Assembly: GCF_039822625.1 (NCBI RefSeq)
Contig: NZ_JBDLLG010000014.1
Span: forward strand, 1-64,000
DNA: 64,000 nucleotides
Origin: Marinimicrobium locisalis
GTDB taxonomy: Bacteria > Pseudomonadota > Gammaproteobacteria > Pseudomonadales > Cellvibrionaceae
Direction: 5' to 3'
The notes under the pieces are model-generated. The model had not been told where the DNA came from, ran no database searches, and was given only the letters and a program-made list of their open reading frames with translations. Shown in pieces: positions 42,454 to 51,412 of this stretch (positions are counted from its first letter, which is position 1; every line of letters begins with the position of its first letter). The position numbers were made by a program, and so were the translations under genes.

Positions 42454-43632
42454 ATGGCGAACGACACAGCAACCACCGAGCACTCCCCCGAGGTTCGCTC
42501 CAAGCGCACCGCCGCTGAAGCGTTTTTTTCCAAGCTCGCGGCCGAGGCGGGCATTCAAGTTAACGGCGACAAGCCCTGGGATATACAAGTTTACGACCGC
42601 TCTTTTTTGTCCCGAGTGCTGTCCTCGGGAGCGCCCCTGGCGTTCGCCGAAGCTTATATGGACGGGCTTTGGGACTGCGAGCGCATCGATCAAATGATGA
42701 CCCGCGTGCTTCAGGCCCACCTTCCACGAAAGCTTCGTAAATTCGGCACCTTCGAACTGCTCAAGGCCTACCTCAGCGCCACCGTCATCAACAAACAGGA
42801 CCCCAACCGTGCCTTTAAGGTCGGAGAGGTCCATTACGACATTGGGAATGATCTCTACCGGCGCATGCTCGACTCTCGCATGATCTACAGCTGCGGTTAT
42901 TGGGCCAACGCCACCACCCTGGAAGAGGCCCAGTATCAAAAGCTGGACCTCATCTGCCGCAAGCTTAAGCTCGAGCCAGGCATGACGCTGCTCGATATCG
43001 GCTGCGGCTGGGGCGGTCTGGCGGAGTTTGCCGCCCGGCATTACGGCGTAAACGTCACCGGCATTACCATTTCCAAAGAACAGCAAGCACTCGCACAGGC
43101 CCACTGCGAAGGCCTGCCGGTGGATATAAAGCTGATTGACTACCGGGCGCTGGAAGGTCAGTTTGACCGTATTGTCTCCGTGGGAATGTTTGAGCACGTG
43201 GGGCGCAAAAACTACCGAACCTATTTCGAAACCGCCTGCCGACTGCTGTCCGATGAGGGTCTGTTTCTGTTGCACACCATCGGCACCGACCGGGAGCAGA
43301 ACGGCGTGGACCCTTTTATCGAAAAATACATTTTCCCCAACGGGGAAATTCCCTGCCGCCGCCTGGTTAACGACAATAGCCTGGGCCTATTCCGACTGGA
43401 GGATTGGCACAACTTCGGGCCCGATTACGACCGGACCCTTATGGCTTGGTGGGAAAATTTTGAACAGGCTTGGCCCGAACTGGAGCCGGAATACGGTAAA
43501 GGCAACTTCTACCGGATGTGGAAATATTACCTGCTCAGTTGCGCGGCCTATTTCCGCTCGCGCGAAGGGCAACTGTGGCAGATTGTGTACAGCAAGACGG
43601 ACAGTAACCAAGAGTATCGGAGCTTACGGTAG
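42454..43632 (+). CDS. cfa: Cyclopropane-fatty-acyl-phospholipid synthase
   Basis: A 392-residue SAM-dependent enzyme that adds a methylene group across double bonds of membrane lipids. N-terminal domain of about 130 residues with DIQVYDRSFLSRVLSSGAPLAFAEAYMDGLWDC. The SAM-binding core shows LLDIGCGWGGLAEFAARHYGVNVTGITIS. The bicarbonate site and active-site stretch read VSVGMFEHVGRKNY, and FIEKYIFPNGEIPC near the C terminus is also family-typical. Length is normal. Confidence 0.93.
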   Translation: MANDTATTEHSPEVRSKRTAAEAFFSKLAAEAGIQVNGDKPWDIQVYDRSFLSRVLSSGAPLAFAEAYMDGLWDCERIDQMMTRVLQAHLPRKLRKFGTFELLKAYLSATVINKQDPNRAFKVGEVHYDIGNDLYRRMLDSRMIYSCGYWANATTLEEAQYQKLDLICRKLKLEPGMTLLDIGCGWGGLAEFAARHYGVNVTGITISKEQQALAQAHCEGLPVDIKLIDYRALEGQFDRIVSVGMFEHVGRKNYRTYFETACRLLSDEGLFLLHTIGTDREQNGVDPFIEKYIFPNGEIPCRRLVNDNSLGLFRLEDWHNFGPDYDRTLMAWWENFEQAWPELEPEYGKGNFYRMWKYYLLSCAAYFRSREGQLWQIVYSKTDSNQEYRSLR

Positions 43633-43640
43633 CGTGGGTG

Positions 43641-43758
43641 TGGCGGATGCGCTTCGCTTATGCCGCCCTACGGACAATCTGTAGGGCATGATAACCGAAG
43701 TGCAGCCATCATCATTACGAGCGATCCGTAGGGCGGCATAAGCGAAGCGCATCCGCCA
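43641..43758. repeat. Long perfect inverted repeat (REP/BIME-like)
   Basis: 34-base arms at 43641-43674 and 43725-43758 are exact reverse complements, separated by 50 bases. The arm begins TGGCGGATGCGCTTCGCTTA. The element fills the gap between the convergent cfa and methyltransferase genes. The GCGCTTCGCTTA core also occurs in the repeat at 47368-47442. Confidence 0.85.
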
Positions 43759-43778
43759 TCTCCTAGGCCGCCACCCAA

Positions 43779-44576
43779 TCACACTAAAGCGGCTATATAG
43801 GCCAGCCACCCGGGTTGATTGTCCATTTTCTTGCGCTCACGGAAGCTGCCGTCGGCCACGTCCCAGTATATATGTAGCTTTTTGAAGCCGGCCTCTTCCA
43901 ACAGCTCCCGAATTTCCACCATGGACCAGGCACGCCAAACGTACTTAAAGGCCCGTTTCATTTCGCTGCCATCTTTAAAGCGGAAGTGAATATAGTTGAC
44001 CGCTTCGTTGGTCATGGGGTCGAAGCTGTGCTGGTCCCATACATAGGTAAAACCGCCCTCAATTTTCCGGGACTCCTCCATTACTTCTTGAGATTCCCAA
44101 CCGCCGTACATATCCAGAAAGAAAACGCCATCTTTTACCAGGGATTTGCGCACCGCCTTGAAGTAGCGCAGCATTTCCTTGCGCTGCTGAAAGATCCAAT
44201 AGCTGAAGTTCATGGCGTTCACCAGGTCGAACTTCTCTCGGGTGACGGTACGCACATCGCGCTGGGCCAGGCGAACCCGGTTGCCCGGCTCATCCAGGGG
44301 TGCAAGATTGTTATCGATTCCCCATTGAAGCACCTCGGGGTCAATATCAACCCCCAGCGCCGTGCGCTTTTTATGGCTGTCGACCCACTCGCCACATAAC
44401 AGCGCCGTGCCGCAAAAGTCCTCTCGCATGGAGAAAGGCCGGCGCTTGCGCAGCTTCTTGAAGGTCTTATCAAAGAACTCCACTTCAAACTCCGGGGCCT
44501 GGACACTGCGCTGATAAAGATCGTGACGATCCGAGTTTCGGGCGGTAAAGCGTGGCTTGGACTTGTTCTTCGGCAA
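43779..44576 (-). CDS. SAM-dependent methyltransferase
   Basis: About 265 residues from a TTG at 44576, chosen because GGAGG lies 5 bases upstream and the upstream frame does not look like protein. A class I methyltransferase: REDFCGTALLCGEWV (SAM loop), LGVDIDPEVLQWGI (acidic ribose-binding residue), VRLAQRDVRTV, and FDLVNAMNFSYW. The C-terminal part (FKYVWRAWSMVEIRELLEEAGF) fits the small-molecule methyltransferase type. No substrate can be assigned. Confidence 0.8.
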   Translation of the reverse strand: MPKNKSKPRFTARNSDRHDLYQRSVQAPEFEVEFFDKTFKKLRKRRPFSMREDFCGTALLCGEWVDSHKKRTALGVDIDPEVLQWGIDNNLAPLDEPGNRVRLAQRDVRTVTREKFDLVNAMNFSYWIFQQRKEMLRYFKAVRKSLVKDGVFFLDMYGGWESQEVMEESRKIEGGFTYVWDQHSFDPMTNEAVNYIHFRFKDGSEMKRAFKYVWRAWSMVEIRELLEEAGFKKLHIYWDVADGSFRERKKMDNQPGWLAYIAALV

Positions 44577-44609
44577 AATGACCTCCGGCCTTCCCAGACA
44601 CAAAAGCGC

Positions 44610-44615
44610 TATAAT
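44610..44615 (+). promoter_or_regulatory. Candidate -10 box for the DnaT-domain gene
   Basis: TATAAT 47 bases before the ATG at 44662, in the 85-base gap between the divergent methyltransferase and replication genes. A weak -35 (TTCCCA, only 13 bases away) makes the promoter tentative. Confidence 0.35.
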
Positions 44616-44661
44616 AACAGCCCAATGCACCCCGGCCGCAAACAGTGCTAAAGTAGCGCCC

Positions 44662-45813
44662 ATGACGTCATCCCTGATTTCAGAAAAACCCCTCCTGTTC
44701 TCGCCCTCCCTGGCCGCCACCATTGGCCTGGAGGAGGCGATTTTGCTCAGTGCCCTGAACGACATCGCGCATTACCTGCCCGGCCAGTACCGACAGGGGC
44801 AGCGTTGGCACCGGCTGGACAGCTCCCAGCTTGAACACCTGCTGCCGTTCTGGAGCGCCTTGGATTTGCAACGGGTCAGCAAGAGCTTGCGGGACAAGGG
44901 CATCATTCTGATCGACTCGCCGCCCTACAGCGAGAGTCAGCAGTTGCACTTTGCCTTCAACGAGAGCGGGCAGGAGTCAGGAGCTCATTCACCCCAGCCC
45001 TCATCGGCCACTCAGCCTCCACCGCCTTCCAGCGGTCCCGCAAGCGGCGGGGCCAACCGGATTGGGCCGGGCTGGCGGCCCGACCGGGAACTGATGCGCC
45101 ACATTGCCCAGCACAACGTCCCAGATCACTTCGTTTGGGAGCAGCTGCCGGAGTTCATCGCCTACTGGAGGGAGCGGGGCGAGAGTCATCACGCATGGGG
45201 GGCCAAGTTTCTCAAGCACTTGCTGCGCCAGTGGCGCGAAGCCCAGACCGAGCAGCAGAGCCGGCAGGATCACGAACACGCCATGCACAGCCAGTGGCGC
45301 CCCAGCCGGGATGCCCTGGAGGTACTGGTCAAGCACGCCAACATCAGCCTGGCCTTTATTGAGGACGCCATCCCGGAATTTGTGCTGTACTGGAAGGAAA
45401 GAGGCGATGTAGGGCGTACCTGGAACAGCAAGTTCATCCAGCACGTCAAACGTCAATGGCTCAGGTATAATGCCGCCCTGGAGCACGATACCGAGCCACG
45501 GCGGATTCCCGAGAACTGGCAGCCCAGCCGGGATGTGTACGACGTTCTCAAGCTGGCCAATATCGACCTGGCCTTCGCCCAACGGCAGGTGCCGGAGTTC
45601 GTGCTCTACTGGCGCGATAGCAATCAAGTGCACAGCTCCTGGAACACCAAATTTCTGCAGCATGTGAAATTCCACTGGGCGCGCCAACACGCACTGACCA
45701 CCGACAACGCACAGGCAGGCCAAGATGCAGGACAGCAAGACTCTCGCCGAGCAGGCACAACGCGCGATCGCAGCCTCGTCCAAGACCTCACCGACCGAAG
45801 CTGGGCCCGGTGA
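44662..45813 (+). CDS. Primosomal protein with three tandem DnaT DNA-binding domains
   Basis: About 383 residues from the ATG at 44662. The first 110 residues (LFSPSLAATIGLEEAILLSALNDIAHYLPG...) look like a winged-helix region of replication-initiator or DnaT-like type. After a Pro/Ser-rich linker come three copies of the DnaT single-strand-binding domain, starting at Trp138, Trp212 and Trp286. Each has the pattern W-x-P-[SD]-R...PEF-x-x-YW...W...KF-x-x-H. The copies are 74 residues apart. E. coli DnaT has one. The next gene, encoding a P-like protein, overlaps the end of this one by 89 bases. Confidence 0.75.
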   Translation: MTSSLISEKPLLFSPSLAATIGLEEAILLSALNDIAHYLPGQYRQGQRWHRLDSSQLEHLLPFWSALDLQRVSKSLRDKGIILIDSPPYSESQQLHFAFNESGQESGAHSPQPSSATQPPPPSSGPASGGANRIGPGWRPDRELMRHIAQHNVPDHFVWEQLPEFIAYWRERGESHHAWGAKFLKHLLRQWREAQTEQQSRQDHEHAMHSQWRPSRDALEVLVKHANISLAFIEDAIPEFVLYWKERGDVGRTWNSKFIQHVKRQWLRYNAALEHDTEPRRIPENWQPSRDVYDVLKLANIDLAFAQRQVPEFVLYWRDSNQVHSSWNTKFLQHVKFHWARQHALTTDNAQAGQDAGQQDSRRAGTTRDRSLVQDLTDRSWAR

Positions 45814-46396
45814 GCGGAGGCGAGGGCCGGCCACCGATGCCCATATCGATGCTCTGAACGAGGCTTTCGCGCTGTTTCGCATCAACTACCACAACCAGTA
45901 CTACAAGGCCTACAGCGATACCCAGGTGCTCAACCAGATCAAAAAGCTCTGGCTGGAGAGTCTCACCCAGTTCGAGCCCGAGACCCTCCGTCGCGGCGCC
46001 CGCAAAGTCATTGAAGAGTCCGAGTTTTTGCCCACGCTCAATCGCATGATCCGCGCCTGCCAGGGCGACCCGGAAAGTTACGGTCTGCCCGATGCCCACA
46101 GCGCCTACGTGGAAGCCTGTCGGGCACCCAGCCCGAAGGCGGCCCAGCGCTGGAGCCACCCAGCGGTATATCACGCCGGGTTGGCCAGCGACTGGTTTTT
46201 CCTGGCCAGCAGCCCGGAGAAGGTCGCCTTTCCCGTGTTCGAGCGGCATTACCGGCGCCTGTGCGACCGGGTCATGGCCGGTGCCGAACTGCCGGAGCCA
46301 CACCCCCCTGCATTGCCGGAGACCACGGAAACGCCTCTATCCGCCGAGGAGAATCATAGGCGGCTGGAAGCGTTGCGACGCGAGCTGGACCTCTGA
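45725..46396 (+). CDS. Replication protein P-like (putative helicase loader)
   Basis: A 223-residue protein resembling phage lambda P-type helicase-loading proteins found in chromosomes of pseudomonads and relatives. The central part FALFRINYHNQYYKAYSDTQVLNQIKKLWLESLTQFEPETLRRGARKVIEESEFLPTLNRMIRACQ is the P-like domain. FPVFERHYRRLCDRV follows near the C terminus. It starts 89 bases inside the end of the DnaT-domain gene in another frame, so the two are translated together. This suggests a DnaT plus loader pair acting on DnaB at restart or initiation. The function is by family resemblance only. Confidence 0.65.
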   Translation: MQDSKTLAEQAQRAIAASSKTSPTEAGPGERRRGPATDAHIDALNEAFALFRINYHNQYYKAYSDTQVLNQIKKLWLESLTQFEPETLRRGARKVIEESEFLPTLNRMIRACQGDPESYGLPDAHSAYVEACRAPSPKAAQRWSHPAVYHAGLASDWFFLASSPEKVAFPVFERHYRRLCDRVMAGAELPEPHPPALPETTETPLSAEENHRRLEALRRELDL

Positions 46397-46455
46397 TCCC
46401 GCCGCCCCCCTCACACGTAACCTAAATAATAATTTGCATGAACGAAGGAGATCCT

Positions 46456-47328
46456 ATGAAGCAAGGTGTGACCCAATGGTTGTCGGGCCTGACTTTCGTG
46501 GCCTTTGCCGCCGGCTGTTTGGCCCTGACACTGTTCCTGGCCCACCACCTGCCTCAGCCTTTGGAGCCCGCCGGGGAGGTGCCCGGCATCTCGCGGCCCG
46601 AGACGGTGAAGACCCTGCCCAACTTTGCCCAGATCGAGCAGGTACCGGAACGCAAGCGAGCCTTTTTCGGCATGCTGCTGCCAATGGTGGAGTGGCGGAA
46701 TCATCAGCTGCGCCAGATGCGCGCCGACGTGGAGGGCATGACCAAGACTCTGGCGAGCGAGGGGGAACTGACTGACGAGCAGGCCAGCCAGTTGGAAAAG
46801 CTGCGCATTCACTTCCGAGTCAGCGAGGACAACTACCCCGAGACACCTGAGGCGCTGGAAGAGCTTAAGCGCCGTGTCGATATTATTCCAGATGAGATGG
46901 TCTTGGCCCAGGCCGCCGCCGAATCCGGCTGGGGCACCTCACGCTTCGCCCGGCAGGCCAATAACCTGTTCGGACAATGGTGCTACCGCAAGGGCTGCGG
47001 CCTGGTGCCCAGCGCGCGCTCAGCGGGGGCCAGCCACGAAGTGCAGAAGTTCGACAGCGTTAATGACGCGCTCTCTACGTACTTTCGCAACATCAATACC
47101 AACCGGGCCTACCGGGAAGTGCGCCAGATCCGCGCACAACAACGGGCCAAGGGCCAAACCCCAACAGGGCTGGTAATGGTGGAGGGCCTGCACCGTTATT
47201 CCAGTCGGGGGCAGGCATACATTGAGGAGCTCAAGGAGCTGATTCGTTATAACAACTTGGAGCGGGTCAAAGAGGTGTGGCTGGCACCGGAGGAGAACGA
47301 AGAGACGGAGGCCGAGGAGGCGCCGTAG
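46456..47328 (+). CDS. Bax-like glucosaminidase (peptidoglycan hydrolase)
   Basis: 290 residues from the ATG at 46456 with GAAGGAG upstream; an ATG 18 bases earlier is less well placed. An N-terminal membrane/signal segment (about 8-32) precedes the glucosaminidase domain (about 145-275): MVLAQAAAESGWGTSRFARQANNLFGQWCYRKGCGLVP with the catalytic Glu in ESGWG, and YFRNINTNRAYREVRQIRAQQ. It matches the Bax family (E. coli bax). Probably cuts glycan strands in the periplasm. Confidence 0.85.
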   Translation: MKQGVTQWLSGLTFVAFAAGCLALTLFLAHHLPQPLEPAGEVPGISRPETVKTLPNFAQIEQVPERKRAFFGMLLPMVEWRNHQLRQMRADVEGMTKTLASEGELTDEQASQLEKLRIHFRVSEDNYPETPEALEELKRRVDIIPDEMVLAQAAAESGWGTSRFARQANNLFGQWCYRKGCGLVPSARSAGASHEVQKFDSVNDALSTYFRNINTNRAYREVRQIRAQQRAKGQTPTGLVMVEGLHRYSSRGQAYIEELKELIRYNNLERVKEVWLAPEENEETEAEEAP

Positions 47329-47367
47329 TAACCCGTGGTCTAAGGGTCTCGGATAAATTTTAGCGCG

Positions 47368-47442
47368 GTAGGGTAGGTAAGCGAAGCGCCACCTACCGCA
47401 ATTGGCTCAAATGGTAGGTGGCGCTTCGCTTACCTACCCTAC
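47368..47442. repeat. Inverted repeat of the REP-like family
   Basis: 30-base arms (47368-47397 and 47413-47442) are exact reverse complements with a 15-base spacer, placed between two convergent genes. The arm carries GGCGCTTCGCTTACC, close to the core of the 43641-43758 element, but the flanks differ (GGTAGG instead of GGCGGAT). A possible bidirectional terminator. Confidence 0.8.
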
Positions 47443-47482
47443 GGCAAAAGAAACCACCACCCGCGCCCCATTTGAACAAGCC

Positions 47483-48613
47483 TCAATCCTCGTGTTGCCA
47501 CTCGCCGTCCTCGCCGGTCACCAGCCACTGCTGAGAGAACCAGAAGAAGCGGCCGGACTCGCCCGTGCCGGCGGTGCAGTTGTAGCGGGTGCGGCCAGGG
47601 TTTAGGGGTTTGTTGGCCCGAGTGAGGACGGTGTTCTCTTCCACGCGCGTCTCTATGGCACCCTGGCCGGAGGCAAAGCAGCTAATTCGACCAGCCAGGG
47701 AGGCTTCCTCCAGTGTCATGGCCAGTACCGGCCGGGTGCCTTCTTTAACCACGACTTCATCAAGCGGCTCTTTCCTCGCCCAGTCGGCGTATAACGCGAC
47801 GGCTTCGAGCGGCAGGGGGCGAGTTTTCACCTTGGTGGCAAAGTCTTCCAGACTGCCGTAGGGCCCACCAAACGGGAAGCGCGGCAGCGCGCGCAAGTCG
47901 CTGTGAGGGCCCAGCGGGCCTGACTGCTGACCGAAGGCCACAAAGTCCAGCTTCTCCAGCAATGCCTTCACTTGGTTGTTGTACTCCCCATAGGGGTAGG
48001 CCAGCATTTTGTGACTCTGCCCGGTCTCCTCCTCGATGCGCTGTTCGGCTTTGACGACCTCGTGGCGAATCCGCTCGCGCCACTGTTTCTCATCCTCCCC
48101 GGCCTTGCGGCGCTGGAGGTGATTATGCGCCGTGGAGTGGTTGGCAATGGTGGCCCCTTCTTCAGCCATTTTGCGCAGCTGGTCCCAGGAGACGAAGCCG
48201 TGCTTTTCCTCATCGATCGGATTGGTATTTACAAACACCGTGAAGGGCCAGTCCCGCTTTTTCAGCACGGGAAGGGCATTGGTATAAACCGATTCATAGG
48301 CATCGTCAAAGGTAATGGCGGCGGTCTTGTCGGGTAGCTTTTCGCCCGCTTTAAGGGCGGCCACCAGCTGCTCCAGCGGTACCACCTTGAAGTCGTGGTT
48401 TACCAAATAGTTCATGTGTTCCTTGAAGCGCTCCGGAGTAACGCTGGTGGAAGGCGGGCTCTCCTCGCTGACGTGATGGTATTGCAACACCACCGCGGCC
48501 GTGGCCGAGGGGGACTGTACCAACCCTAGAGCCAGCCATGTCGCCGCCACCGCCGATAAACCCAGGCTCCATGCCCGCGGTAGCCCTCTGCGTTGTAACA
48601 CTGCCCGTTTCAT
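47483..48613 (-). CDS. Secreted polysaccharide deacetylase (CE4 family)
   Basis: A 376-residue protein with an N-terminal signal or anchor (about 15-38). The NodB-type deacetylase domain shows VVLQYHHVSEESPPSTSVTPERF, ITFDDAYESVYTNALPVLKKRDWPFTVFVNT (metal-binding Asp pair) and ATIANHSTAHNHLQRR (metal-binding His pair), then MLAYPYGEYN. These remove N-acetyl groups from polysaccharides such as poly-GlcNAc or chitin-type polymers. The C-terminal 130 residues carry no recognised domain. It lies 10 bases after the PilZ gene. Confidence 0.85.
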   Translation of the reverse strand: MKRAVLQRRGLPRAWSLGLSAVAATWLALGLVQSPSATAAVVLQYHHVSEESPPSTSVTPERFKEHMNYLVNHDFKVVPLEQLVAALKAGEKLPDKTAAITFDDAYESVYTNALPVLKKRDWPFTVFVNTNPIDEEKHGFVSWDQLRKMAEEGATIANHSTAHNHLQRRKAGEDEKQWRERIRHEVVKAEQRIEEETGQSHKMLAYPYGEYNNQVKALLEKLDFVAFGQQSGPLGPHSDLRALPRFPFGGPYGSLEDFATKVKTRPLPLEAVALYADWARKEPLDEVVVKEGTRPVLAMTLEEASLAGRISCFASGQGAIETRVEENTVLTRANKPLNPGRTRYNCTAGTGESGRFFWFSQQWLVTGEDGEWQHED

Positions 48614-48623
48614 CGCCTACACC

Positions 48624-48890
48624 TCATTCTTCCCGAAGAAATTTCAGGCCGACCCCGTCGGGCTCGGCGCGCACCACTTCCATATCCACCACGGGGGCAT
48701 CGCCCGGCATCCCTTGTACCTGCCCGGTAACGACCGAACCAATAGGCGGCACCTTGTCGGGGTCGAGGATGACAAACACGCCGCCGTCGGAAATGTCCCG
48801 GGTTTTGACCATTAATTCGCCAATCGATTCATGATAAATCTTGATTCGACAGTTAAATGGCGTACGCACAAATTGCCGTTTGTCACTCAT
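48624..48890 (-). CDS. PilZ-domain c-di-GMP-binding protein
   Basis: An 88-residue single PilZ domain. RQFVRTPFNCRIKIYHESIG has the arginine part of the RxxxR motif. DISDGGVFVIL matches the D/NxSxxG motif, so both c-di-GMP contact motifs are present. Between parC (50-base gap) and the polysaccharide deacetylase (10-base gap), on the same strand, so it may link c-di-GMP to surface polysaccharide modification. Confidence 0.85.
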   Translation of the reverse strand: MSDKRQFVRTPFNCRIKIYHESIGELMVKTRDISDGGVFVILDPDKVPPIGSVVTGQVQGMPGDAPVVDMEVVRAEPDGVGLKFLREE

Positions 48891-48940
48891 CGCTCGTCCT
48901 CATTGTTATTATGGCGCCGTATTGCTCACAACATCTTCCG

Positions 48941-51193
48941 TTACACCACTTCGGCCCGGTCCACTTTCTGGAAACCTCGCGGTAGCTTGTTGCCCCGACG
49001 GCCTCGCTCACCCCGGTAGTGGTCCAGGTCGCCGGCCTTGAGTGTCAGGTGACGTTTGCCCGCGTGCAGCGTCAGCGCCTGCCCCTTACCGATGACGCAC
49101 ACCGCAATGACATACTCTTCCCGGCTCTGTACCCGGGCCGAGGGAATGTTCATGATTTTGTTGCCTTTACCGCGCGCCAGCTCCGGCAGCTCCGCCACCG
49201 GGAAGACCAGCAGCCTTCCCTCGTTGCTGACCGCCGCGAGCAAGTCGTGCTCCGGGTTATCCAGCGGCTGTGGCGACAGGACTTTCCCGCCTTTGGGCAC
49301 GGTGAGCATGGTTTTCCCCGCTCGGTTTTTGCTGTACAGATCACCGAGTTTGGCCACGAACCCGTAGCCCGCGTCCGACGCGAGCAGCAGACGCTGCTCG
49401 TCAGCGCCCATCAAAGCTCCTTCGAAGGTAGCGCCGTTGGGCGGGTTTAAGCGGCCACTGAGGGGCTCGCCCTGGCCCCGGGCCGAGGGCAGGTTATGAG
49501 CGGCAATGGCATAGCTTCGACCAGTGGAGTCGAGCAGCATAACGCTTTGGTTGGTTTTGCCACGAACGGCAAACTTGAAGGCATCGCCGGCTTTGTAGTT
49601 GAGCGCCGCGGGATCGATTTCATGGCCCTTGGCCGAGCGGATCCAACCTTTTTCCGACACCACCACGGTAATCGGGTCCACGCCAATTAACTCGGTTTCA
49701 CTGAAGGCTTGGGCCTCTTCTCGCCTGACGATCGGTGAGCGCCGGTCATCCCCATAGTCTTTCGATACTTGCTGGAGCTCCTTGCGTACCAAAGTCTTGA
49801 GGCGGGCGGCGGAGCCGAGGGTCTTCTCCAGTTTGTCCCGCTCTTTCTCCAGCTCTTGCTGCTCGGAGCGGATTTTTATTTCTTCCAGACGCGCCAGTTG
49901 GCGAAGTTTGGTGTCCAGGATATAGTCAGCCTGGACGTCCGTCAGCTCGAAACGCTCCATCAACACCGCTTTGGGTTCGTCTTCGGTGCGGATGATGTGA
50001 ATGACTTCATCAATGTTCAGGTAGGCAATGAGCAAGCCTTCCAACAGGTGCAGGCGTTTCTGCACTTTGTTGAGGCGGAACTGCAGCCGTCGGCGGGTGG
50101 TATCGGTACGGAAATCGAGCCATTCGGAGAGAATGACGTCCAGGCTTTTCACCCCGGGGCGACCGTCGACCCCAATCATGTTCATGTTGACCCGGTAGGT
50201 TTTTTCCAGGTCGGTGCTGGCAAAGAGGTGCTGCATCAGTTGTTCCACATCCACCCGGTTGGACCGTGGCGTAATCACCAGCCGTGTGGGGTTTTCGTGA
50301 TCCGACTCATCCCGCAAGTCGGTCACCATAGGCAACTTCTTGGCCTGCATTTGGGCGGCTATTTGCTCTAGAATTTTGGAGCCGCTGACGTGGTGTGGCA
50401 GCGCGTTGATAATCAGGTCGCCGCTATCGCTCTCCTTGCTCCAGACCGCGCGCATGCGCAGGCTGCCCCGGCCGGTTTCGTACATTTTGATCAGATCTTC
50501 GCGCGGGGTAATCAGTTCGGCCTCGGTGGGCATATCCGGGCCCTGAACGTGCTCGCACAGCTCCTTTACCGTGGCCTTGGGGTTATCAAGCAAGTGAATG
50601 CAGGCGCTGACGACTTCGCGCAAGTTGTGTGGCGGTATGTCGGTGGCCATGCCCACGGCGATGCCGGTGGTGCCGTTGAGCAGGACGTTGGGCACGCGCG
50701 CGGGTAGCACAGCGGGTTCGTCCATGGTGCCGTCAAAGTTGGGTTGCCAGTCGACGGTGCCCTGCCCCAGCTCTTCGAGCAGCACTTCGCTGTAGCGAGC
50801 CAGGCGCGATTCGGTGTAGCGCATGGCGGCGAAGGATTTGGGGTCATCCGGCGAGCCCCAGTTGCCCTGCCCGTCTACCAGAGGGTAGCGGTAGGAGAAG
50901 CTTTGGGCCATGAGGACCATGGATTCATAGGCGGCACTGTCACCGTGGGGATGGAATTTACCGATGACGTCGCCGACCGTGCGGGCGGATTTTTTGTACT
51001 TGGCGGTGGCTTTTAGGCCAAGCTCGCTCATGGCGTAGATGATGCGCCGCTGGACGGGTTTTAAGCCGTCGCCGATGTTGGGCAGGGCGCGATCGAGGAT
51101 GACGTACATGGAGTAGTCCAGGTACGCTTTCTCGGTATACTCTTTGAGTGGAATGCGCTCTTCGGCGTCAGGGGAGACTACGACTTCGTTCAT
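48941..51193 (-). CDS. parC: DNA topoisomerase IV subunit A
   Basis: A 750-residue type IIA topoisomerase subunit that unlinks daughter chromosomes with ParE. The catalytic Tyr is in the AAMRYTESRLARY region, and the winged-helix part reads LKPVQRRIIYAMSELG. GNWGSPDDPKSFAAMRYTE is diagnostic, as is IPPHNLREVV. The C-terminal beta-pinwheel with repeats such as GYGFVAKLGDL and GRGNKIMNIP follows. Length is typical for ParC and shorter than GyrA. The region that decides quinolone response (HPHGDSAAYESMV) has the usual wild-type Ser-Ala layout. Confidence 0.95.
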   Translation of the reverse strand: MNEVVVSPDAEERIPLKEYTEKAYLDYSMYVILDRALPNIGDGLKPVQRRIIYAMSELGLKATAKYKKSARTVGDVIGKFHPHGDSAAYESMVLMAQSFSYRYPLVDGQGNWGSPDDPKSFAAMRYTESRLARYSEVLLEELGQGTVDWQPNFDGTMDEPAVLPARVPNVLLNGTTGIAVGMATDIPPHNLREVVSACIHLLDNPKATVKELCEHVQGPDMPTEAELITPREDLIKMYETGRGSLRMRAVWSKESDSGDLIINALPHHVSGSKILEQIAAQMQAKKLPMVTDLRDESDHENPTRLVITPRSNRVDVEQLMQHLFASTDLEKTYRVNMNMIGVDGRPGVKSLDVILSEWLDFRTDTTRRRLQFRLNKVQKRLHLLEGLLIAYLNIDEVIHIIRTEDEPKAVLMERFELTDVQADYILDTKLRQLARLEEIKIRSEQQELEKERDKLEKTLGSAARLKTLVRKELQQVSKDYGDDRRSPIVRREEAQAFSETELIGVDPITVVVSEKGWIRSAKGHEIDPAALNYKAGDAFKFAVRGKTNQSVMLLDSTGRSYAIAAHNLPSARGQGEPLSGRLNPPNGATFEGALMGADEQRLLLASDAGYGFVAKLGDLYSKNRAGKTMLTVPKGGKVLSPQPLDNPEHDLLAAVSNEGRLLVFPVAELPELARGKGNKIMNIPSARVQSREEYVIAVCVIGKGQALTLHAGKRHLTLKAGDLDHYRGERGRRGNKLPRGFQKVDRAEVV

Positions 51194-51253
51194 GCAAATT
51201 CCTGGTCGTTTTTCGTTTAAAGCCGAGATAACCGGTGCTTATAAGCAAACCCG

Positions 51254-51360
51254 CCGGAGGTCCAGACGACCTTCCGGGGCACGCTGTGAATACCTCCCTG
51301 TACGCTTGATCGTCGGCTGTCCTGCCTCCGACATCCCCGGAAGGTCGTCTGAACCTCCGG
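51254..51360. repeat. Large palindromic element A
   Basis: 26-base arms (51254-51279 and 51335-51360) are reverse complements with one mismatch. The 55-base loop starts CACGCTGTGAATACCTCCCT and contains a smaller inner hairpin GTCGG...CCGAC. It lies between parC and the downstream lipoprotein gene. Its loop start matches that of element B (51872-51983) although the stems are unrelated. Confidence 0.8.
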
Positions 51361-51412
51361 CTCAGTGCCAATCATCAACCTAATGCGTTCTTGCCGGCTG
51401 AACTTCAGCCTC

